A DNA stretch of 64,000 nucleotides from assembly GCF_964656455.1 (NCBI RefSeq), contig NC_135721.1:45515530-45579529 (forward strand), in the 5' to 3' direction. How positions within the stretch are numbered: position 1 is the stretch's first letter; every line of letters begins with the position of its first letter. Shown here in pieces: positions 57,130 to 64,000 of the stretch. Source of the stretch: Halichoerus grypus (Eukaryota > Chordata > Mammalia > Carnivora > Phocidae). The notes beneath the pieces were generated by a model, which did not search any database, was not told the origin of the DNA, and saw only the letters and a list, made by a program, of their open reading frames with translations. The position numbers and the translations under genes are program-made.

Positions 57130-57605
57130 TGTTGTGCGATCTGTATTGAATCACGTTTATAATCTCAATCCACTTTTCTCCATTCCTGGGTCTTCACCTA
57201 GACCGCTCTTGCTCATCCTTCATATATAACTTCAGGAATCACTTTCTTCAGAAAGGGTGCTCTCACTTCTTTTTAAATATTTTTTTTTTTAGATTTACTT
57301 ATTTATTTGAGGGAGAGAGAGAGCATGAGCAGGAGGGGCAGAGGGAGAGGCAGAGAGAATCTGAAGCAGACTCCGCGCTGGTGCTCTCACTTTTTAATTC
57401 TGACCTGGTCTCTTATCTGTTGACCTCCATATTCCCCATAACTTACTGTTGAAGAGTGTATCACTGCATAATTTGTCCATATCCTTCTTAGGTTTCCCTT
57501 ACAAGATGGAATAATTCTATTTTGATTATTATTGCTTCATCAATGTGGTACATAATCATTGAAACATAGATAGCCCTCAAGAAATTGCTATCGAATGAAT
57601 GTCAC
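57130..57605 (+). repeat. L2 LINE 3' region, split by a truncated SINE
   Basis: 'tataacttcaggaatcactt' with 'tcttcagaaagggtgctctc', then after the SINE 'attctgacctggtctctta', 'accctccatattccccataa'-like sequence and a final 'tagccctcaagaaattgcta' and 'tcgaatgaatg' follow the L2 3' UTR through its TGAATGAA terminus. Confidence 0.65.
57275..57379 (-). repeat. Can-SINE, 5'-truncated, with perfect 13-bp target-site duplication
   Basis: Reversed tail (tttttttttttagatttact), (GA)n tract and part of the body up to 'agactccgcgct'. The tRNA head and most of the body are absent. ggtgctctcactt flanks it exactly at 57,256-57,268 and 57,380-57,392, so it was truncated at the time of insertion. Confidence 0.92.
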
Positions 57606-57680
57606 CTAGTCAGTTAATGTAAGAGCCAGGATTCACATCTAAGCTTACTTGACTCCTAAACCATATTCTTGACTCGGCAT
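57606..57680 (-). repeat. MIR fragment, minus strand
   Basis: 'tagtcagttaatgtaagagc', 'caggattcacatctaagctt' and 'acttgactcctaaaccat' match the reversed 5' part of MIR. Confidence 0.5.
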
Positions 57681-57789
57681 ATTCTGTCACTGCTATTAGT
57701 ACTTTAGAGGATACTAAATTATTTTTAAGTTTTTGTTTGTTCTTAGACTTTCTAATTAGTGCCAAATATCTCTGTGCTAATTTCTGTCC

Positions 57790-58200
57790 AATCATGTACA
57801 AATTTAGTTACAGTCATTTTATTATATATTTTGATGTCGTCTAGTAAAATCCATCTTCCCTGCTCTTCCAGGGCTCCTTCTTCAACTTCCTAATTAATGT
57901 TCCACATCTTTATTGTTTTTTGTTTTTTAAATTTCTGCCCCATATCTTCTTGCAAATACTGCCCATATTATTTTTCTAGGTAAACCTTATCAGAGATTGA
58001 TATTTCAGTGAAAGTCCCACTGAGATTTTTATTTGAATTGTGGAATTTATATATTAAAAAGTAAGGATAGTGGTACATGCAACCATCCACTTGCCTTATA
58101 TTAAGTTTTTGATAATATTCCTTAATACAATATAAACAGTGATTTAATAGTAATACCAAAAGTTTATGGTTTACTGTCTCAATGCCCTGTGTTTTTTTTT
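57790..58200 (-). repeat. old L1M ORF2 fragment, antisense
   Basis: 'tttcagtgaaagtcccactg', 'agatttttatttgaattgtg', 'gaatttatatatt' and 'gcaaccatccacttgcctta' recall antisense ORF2 wording of old L1s ('aatcctgttggaattttgattgggattgcattgaatttatag'). It is strongly diverged. Confidence 0.45.
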
Positions 58201-59037
58201 ATTTAGTTATTTTTTGTCTCTTTTTTTGTTGCTAGCTTCTTATTTTGAAGTAATTATGGATTCCCAGGAAGTTGCAAAGACCACACAGAGGGTTTTCACT
58301 CACCATTCACCCAGTTTCTCCCACAGATGACATCTTACATGCCTATACTACAATAGCAAACCAAGAAACTGTTAACACAATAAAATGTGAGTATAGTTGT
58401 ATGACATTTTATCACAAGTGTGTGTTCATAAAACCACTACCTCAATACACAACATACAGAACTACTTTATTACTGTCAAGATTTCCATTTTGCTACCCCT
58501 TTATGGCCATACCAAAATCCCTGACCCCTTATTACTCTGTTCATTAAACTCTGGCAACCATTAGTCAGTTCTCCCTCTCTATAACTTTGTTCTGAGAAGT
58601 TATATAAATGGGTTTATATAGTATGTGACCCTTAGAGACTGGCTTTTTTTTTTTTTTCCCACTCAGGGAAGTGCTCTTGAGAACGATCCAAGTTGCTGCA
58701 TATATTGATAGTTTGTTCCTTTTTACTGATTAATAGTATTCCATGATATGTAGATACTACATTTTGTTTTTCCATAGACATGTTAAGTAACATTTTTGTT
58801 GCTTTCAATTTGGGGCTGTTACAAAGAAAGTTGCTATAAAAAATTGTGTACAGGTTTTTGTGTGGATATAAGTTTTATTTTTCTGGGATAAATGCCCAGA
58901 AGTGCAATTGATCTGTTGTATGGTAATGTATAGTTTATGTTTTTAAGAAACTGCCTACCTATTTTTCATAGCAACTCAGCCATTTTACATTTCTACCAGC
59001 AGTATATGAGGAATCGAGTTGTTGTTGTTGTTGTTTA

Positions 59038-59873
59038 AAAAGCCACTCTGGAAAGCAGTAGGGAGGTTCCTCAAAAAGTTGAAAATAGAGCTACCATACG
59101 ATCCAGCAATTGCACTACTGGGTATTTACCCCAAAGATACAAATGTAGGGATCCGAAGGGGTACATGCACCCTGATGTTTATAGCAGCAATGTCCACAAT
59201 AGCCAAACTGTGGAAAGAGCCAAGATGTCCATCGACAGATGAATGGATAAAGAAGATGTGATATATATATAAAATGGAATATTATGCAGCCATCAAAAGG
59301 AATGAAATCTTGCTATTTGCCACAACATGGATGGAACTGGAGGGTATCATGCTGAACAAAATAAGTCAATCAGAGAAAGACATGTATCATATCTCACTGA
59401 TATGAGGAATTTTTAATCTCAGGAAACAAACTGAGGGCTGCTGGAGTGGTCGGGGGTGGGAGGGATGGGGTGGCTGGGTGATAGACGTTAGGGAGGGTAT
59501 GTGCTATGGTGAGCGCTGTGAATTGTGTAAGACTGTTGAATCACAGACCTGTATCTCTGAAACAAATAATACATTATATGTTAAAAAAAAAAAAAAAGAA
59601 GAAGATAGCAGGAAGGGAAGAATGAAGGGGAGGAAATCGGAGGGGGAGACGAACCATGAGAGACTATGGATGCTGAGAAACAAACTGAGGGTTCTAGAGG
59701 GGAGGGGGTGGGGGGATGGGTTAGCCCGGTGATGGGTATTAAGGAGGGCACATATTGCATGGAGCACTGGGTGTTATACGCAAACAATGAATCATGGGAC
59801 ACTACATCAAAAACTAATGATGTAATGTATGGTGATTAACATAACATAATAATAATAAAGAAAAAGAAAATCA
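59038..59873 (+). repeat. carnivore L1, ORF2 end plus 3' UTR, 5'-truncated
   Basis: The first about 225 bases are open and encode the C-terminal end of L1 ORF2p (PYDPAIALLGIYPKD, then STIAKLWKEPRCPSTDEW). After a stop, more decayed ORF2 sequence ('aatattatgcagccatcaaa', 'acatggatggaactggaggg') leads to a 3' UTR holding two related modules (59,421-59,580 and 59,679-59,835), the first ending in an internal A run. It ends in 'aataataataaagaaaaag'. Upstream is (GTT)n at 59,019-59,035. It is a dead copy inside the old antisense L1. Confidence 0.93.
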
Positions 59874-59880
59874 TTAGGTT

Positions 59881-60102
59881 AAAAAAAAAGTTTTTATTTA
59901 TTTATTTATATTAGAGAGAGAGAGCAGGAGCAGGGGAGGGGCAGAGGGAGAGGGAAAGAGAGAATCCCAAACAGATTCCCTGCTGAGTACGGACTGCCCA
60001 CCCCCTGCCCACAAGGCAAGGAGGCTCAATCTCAAGACCCTGAGATCACAACCTAAGCAGAAATCAGGAGTTGGGCTCTTAACTGACTGAGCCACCCAGG
60101 CA
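59881..60102 (-). repeat. Can-SINE, minus strand, at the 3' end of the L1
   Basis: Reversed tail (aaagtttttatttatttatt), agag tract, body with an insertion-like 'ggactgcccaccccctgccc', and reversed head 'gagccacccaggcacct'. It sits directly after the L1 tail. No clear duplication is visible. Confidence 0.92.
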
Positions 60103-61724
60103 CCTGGGATTGAATTTCTTTATAGTTTCACCAGCATTTGGTGGTGTCACTGTTTTTAATTTTAGTTCTTCCAATAGGTGTGTAGTGATGTCTCATTGTG
60201 GTCTTAATTAGCATTTCCCTAATGGCTATTGACATGAAACATCTTCTTACATGCTTATATGTCACCCATGTATCTTCTTCAGGGAAAGAAGTTCATCTTT
60301 TTTTTCTTTCTTTCTTTTATGGACTTTTTTTGGTGTCATGTTTAAAAACTCTTCACCAAGTCTGAAGTCCAAAAGATTTTCTCCTATGTTTTCAAGAGGT
60401 ATTATAGTTTTACATTTTTATTTAAATCTATCGTCTGTTTTGAATTAAGTTTTGTGTAATTTGTGAGGTTTAGGTCGAGATTCATTTTTCTGCCTATGGG
60501 TATCATATTGTGTCAGCACAATTTGTTGAAAAGGTTATTCTTCCTCCATTGAATTGCTTTTTACCTTTGTCAAAAAATCAGTTGGCTGTACTTTTGTGTG
60601 TTTCTGTATTCTCTATCCTATTCTTTTGATCTGTGTGTCTATGCCTTTGCCAATACCATAGTCCAGATATTGTAGCTTATAGTAAGTCTTCAAATCACAT
60701 GGACTGGTAATTCCTACCACTTTATTATATTTTTCAGAAATGTTACAGATATTTTACTTCTTTTGCCTTTCCATATAAGCTTTAGAATAATCTTCTATAT
60801 ACCTACAAAATATCTTGCTAAGATTTGATAGGAATTGTGTTGTATATGTATGACAATTTACAGAAAATTGATGTCTTTCCTATGTTGAGTCTTCTAATTC
60901 ATGACCATGTTATATGTTTCCATGTATTTATATCTTCTTTGATTTCATCAGCATTTTATAATTTACAGTGTATCAGTGTTGTACATATTTTAGTAGATGT
61001 ATATGTAGGTATTACCCTTTTTTGAAGGTTTGGAACTGGTATTGTATTTTTAATTTTGATTTTGATGTGTTCATTGCTAGTATATAAAAATGCAATTGAC
61101 TTTTTTTTTTAATGTTTATGTTGTACTATGTGACATTTCTGAACTCACATATAAATTATAGAACTGTTTTGTAGATTTTTGGAATTTTCTACATAAACAA
61201 TCAGGTCATCTGCAAATAGAAATTATTTCTTATTTTCCAACATGAGTGCCTTTATTTCCTTTACTTAACTGTATCCTTTTGGCTACAACTTCCAATTCCA
61301 TGTTCAATAGTAGTCGTGAGACTGGATAAATTTGTTTTATTCCTAAACTTAGAGAAAAAGCATTCAGTCTTTTACCACTAGCTGTAGATAATTTGTAGTT
61401 TTCTTTTTTTTAAAAAAAGCAAGTTAGAGAAGTCACTCTATTCCTAGTTTTCTAAGAATTATTACCATGAATGGGTGTTGAAATTTGCCAAATGCTTTTT
61501 CTGCATCAATTGGTAGGATCATGTAATTTTTCATGTAATTTTTCTTTCTTACTCTCTTAATATAGAAGGTTATATTTCTTGGATTTGGAATATTGTTCTA
61601 GTCTTGCATCCCTAGAATAAACTCATTTAGTTATGATGTACTAGTTTCTTATGTTTTTCTGAATTCTATTTGCTAATGTTTTGTTCAGAATTTTTTTATC
61701 TATATATATGAGGAATATTGATCT

Positions 61725-61848
61725 GTTGTTTCTTCCCTCCCTCACTCCTTTACTTCTTCCTTCCTTCTTTCCTTCCTTCCTTCCTTCCTTCCTCCTTCTT
61801 TCCTTCCTTCTTCCTTCCTTTTCTCTCTCTCTCTCTTTCTCTCTACCA
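61725..61848. repeat. (CCTT)n/(CT)n pyrimidine tract
   Basis: About 120 bases are almost purely pyrimidine: CTTC/CCTT units followed by (TC)n. It lies within the antisense L1. Confidence 0.93.
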
Positions 61849-63247
61849 TTTTTGTCATCTGGATTTGTATTAGGGTAATTATTAGCTGTATCAAATGAGT
61901 TGGAAAGTCTTTCCTCTTCTATTTTTTTATATGAGCTTGCTTAAAATTAGTTCTTGATTTTTTTTTAGTTCTTTTAAAAATGTTTAGTATACTTTTCTAA
62001 TGAAACTATTTGAGCCTGGAGATTTCTTTTTCAGAATTTCATTAAATAAACAATTTAATTTCTTAAGAGTTATGGAGCTGTTTACATTATCTATTTCATG
62101 TTGGCTGAGTAGTGCTAATTTGTGCTTTCAAGAATTGGTCCATTTCATCTATGTTGTCAAATTAATTTGTGTAGAGTTTTGTATTGTTCCCTTATTATCC
62201 CTTTGATACCAGTAGAGGCTAGAGAGGTATCTCCTATTTCATTCATGACATTGATGTCTTCTCTCTTTTTTTCTAATCTGTTACACCAGAGATTTGTCAG
62301 TTTTACTGATCTTTTCCAAAAACCAGATATTTTTTATACAGTTTTTCTTCATTATTTCTGTTTCCTCACTTCATTAATTTCTGCTAGTTTTGTTTCTTTA
62401 GTTATTCTTTCCTTCTTCTGCATGCTTTGGGTTTATTTGTGTTCTTCTTTGTCTAGTTTCTTGATGTGAAAGCTTAGATTATTGATTTGAGATTTTTCTT
62501 TTTTGCTAACAGGCATCTAGTGATATGCATTTCCCTTTATCACTACTTCAGCTGCATCCCACTTATATTGATATGTTAATTTCATTCTGTTAAATTTATT
62601 CTTTTTCTACTTCCTTTAATATTTCCTCTTTGATTTCTGGATCACTTAGAAATACAGTGTTTAATTTCCAAGCATTTGGAGGTTGCCCTGTTATTGCTCT
62701 AATATTGATTTTCTACTCTGATGCTATTGTGGTCAGAGAATACACTATATATGATTTAAATTCTTTTTAGCATTTTGAGTTTGTTTTATGGTTAAGATAT
62801 GGTCTATTTTGGTAAATGTTCTGTGGACATAATGTGTAATCTATCGTTATTAGGTGGTATATCCTATAAATGTGTATTAGATCCTCTTGGTTAATAACAA
62901 TGTTGACTTCTTTTATATTTTTGCTAATTTTATATCTAGTTGTCTATCACTGCTTGAGAGATGGGTGTGGGAAGGTTAAATATAATTGTGGATTTGCCTA
63001 TTCTTTCAGTCTACCAGTTTCATTTCACATATTTTGCAGCTTTGCTGTTTGGTGTATACACATTTAGTATTGTTGTCTTATTGGTGGATTGGCCCTTCTC
63101 ACTATGTAATGACCCACTCTGTTCCTGGTAATATTCTTTGCTGGGAAGTCTACTTTGTCTGATATATTAATACAGCCACTCCTGTTTTCCTTTGGTTATT
63201 TGCATATTCTTTATAAATACTTAGACTTTCAACCTCCATATGTCATA

Positions 63248-63740
63248 CAGGTATTCCCCACTTTTTGAAAGTTTGTGTTATGCCACTTCACTTTTATGAA
63301 AGATCTACATTAGTACCTGTTTCCATTAACCTAAAGAAATCCTAAGAGGATTTTCACTTTAATGAAAAAAGGCAAAAAGAGCGTTCAGTGTTTCTTTTGC
63401 GGTGAGCCGTTCTAGAGATAGGGCCAACCAGTAGCAGCAAGAGGTGCTCCACCAAGTTCCTTCCCCAGGAACGATGCTCAGCATCTCAGCTTTAAGCCTC
63501 CCTAGCTTTGAACTATGTCTATGAGCATCTGTTTTTTCTCTTGATTTATTTTGTGCATCCACTAGCAAGATGTGTCCTCAGGAATCAGAAAAGCCTAAGA
63601 GAGGTTATTTTTGGGATCTGGGAATGCTAGAAAAATTTTCCATATAAATTAATGATAATTGCTTCTTCACTTTGTGCCATGTTGTGGCTTATGTAAGGTT
63701 TCATAAGAGCACTCTACTTATAGATAGTGAGGGAAACCTG
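63248..63740 (+). mobile_element. Tigger-like (TcMar) non-autonomous DNA transposon, TA-flanked, nested in L1
   Basis: A 493-bp element flanked by TA (63,246-63,247 and 63,741-63,742). The ends are caggtattccccacttttt on the left and, as reverse complement, caggtttccctcactatct on the right. The interior ('gttatgccacttcactttta', 'cattagtacctgtttccatt', 'gcatctcagctttaagcctc', 'aagcctaagagaggttattt') belongs to a family I recognise as TcMar/Tigger-type, name uncertain. Several CpGs of the family have decayed to TG/CA. The L1 resumes on both sides. Confidence 0.82.
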
Positions 63741-64000
63741 TATTTTAAGTGAGGTTCTTGTAAAGAGCATACAGTTGCATCATAATTTTAAATATACTCT
63801 TGTGATCTTAATTTTTTTAATTGTTGTAATTAGATTACATATAATGCAATTACTGATGTGTTAAGAGCTTATGACTATCATTTTATTTTTTGTTTTCCGA
63901 TTGTTCTATTTGTTTTTCAGTTCTGTGTTTTCTTTTTCGTCTCTTCCTATAGGTTACTTGAACATTGTTTAGAATTCCATTTTAATTTATCTGTGATGTC

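Larger units (their letters stand above)
58215..63980 (-). repeat. old L1 (L1M age), long antisense copy, interrupted
   Basis: The plus strand reads as reversed L1: 3' UTR ('ttatggattcccaggaagtt', 'gcaaagaccacacagag'), ORF2 end ('ttctgggataaatgcccaga', 'aagtgcaattg'), mid ORF2 ('gtgaggtttaggtcgagatt', 'tttgttgaaaaggttattct', 'ttctgcatcaattggtagga') and, by 62,700-63,200, upstream ORF2 ('cagagaatacactatatat', 'actttgtctgatatattaat'). It carries stops and frameshifts throughout. It is split by a younger L1 and SINE (59,038-60,102), a pyrimidine microsatellite and a DNA transposon, and continues past the window end. Confidence 0.88.

Noticed and set aside
59019..59261. Open frame matching the L1 ORF2p C-terminus
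   Set aside because: Not a gene. It is the end of a 5'-truncated L1 copy lacking endonuclease and reverse-transcriptase domains, already annotated as repeat.
59504..59802. Opposing open frames over the L1 3' UTR (also 47,015-47,431)
   Set aside because: These are G/C-rich 3' UTR modules of L1 read on the wrong strand; they occur in both copies because the repeat is shared.
1941..60102. Regularly recurring about 200-bp repeats considered as a CRISPR-like or tandem array
   Set aside because: The copies are dispersed Can-SINEs in both orientations with individual target-site duplications, not an array.
62122..62469. 115-codon plus-strand frame
   Set aside because: It is the antisense strand of L1 ORF2, whose complement is often open for long stretches.

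Overview
The window looks like a non-coding, repeat-dominated stretch of a mammalian nuclear genome, either a gene desert or a very large intron. I found no convincing protein-coding gene, rRNA, tRNA gene or CRISPR array. No open frame exceeds 133 codons, and the longer ones fall in repeats or low-complexity sequence. The clearest organismal signal is 22 tRNA-derived Can-SINEs (heads of the form ggggcgcctgggtggctcag, tails of TC-rich sequence, AATAAA repeats and poly-A). Several carry the 3' half ctccctctcccactccccctgcttgtg. I know this form from arctoid carnivores (bears, pinnipeds, mustelids). The dog-type head (gggatccctgggtggcgcag) and the cat-type body are absent. The source is therefore most likely an arctoid caniform; this is inferred from memory of the families, not from a search.

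Layout. 1-15 kb is AT-rich background with SINEs, MIR, old L1 pieces, one MER20 and a possible LTR. At 15.1-15.6 kb lies a CpG-rich probable solo LTR in minus orientation. 16-30 kb holds MIR, L1 3' ends, SINEs and an MLT1 LTR split by a SINE. At 30.3-30.8 kb is a TA-flanked Tigger-like DNA transposon. 32-36 kb is the longest stretch without a recognised repeat. 36-39 kb is a dense graveyard of two L1 3' ends, a CR1/L3-like reverse-transcriptase remnant, a MIR and an antisense MLT1. 40-51 kb has SINEs, microsatellites, a carnivore L1 3' end joined to a SINE, and long old L2-like material. 53-57 kb has an MLT1 LTR, an old L1 3' end and an L2. From 58.2 kb to the end runs one old antisense L1, opened by a younger sense L1, a SINE and a second TA-flanked DNA transposon.

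The best leads for a second look are: the SINE-L1 composite at 46,947-47,874; the duplicated module in the carnivore L1 3' UTR, seen in two copies in opposite orientation; the solo LTR; two back-to-back perfect hairpins near 53.45 kb; a candidate terminal exon near 12.0 kb with a perfect hairpin inside it; and a 19-G run at 5,065. I saw no evidence of a new multi-gene system. Repeat family names come from recognising consensus-like stretches by eye, so subfamily names and outer borders are approximate.
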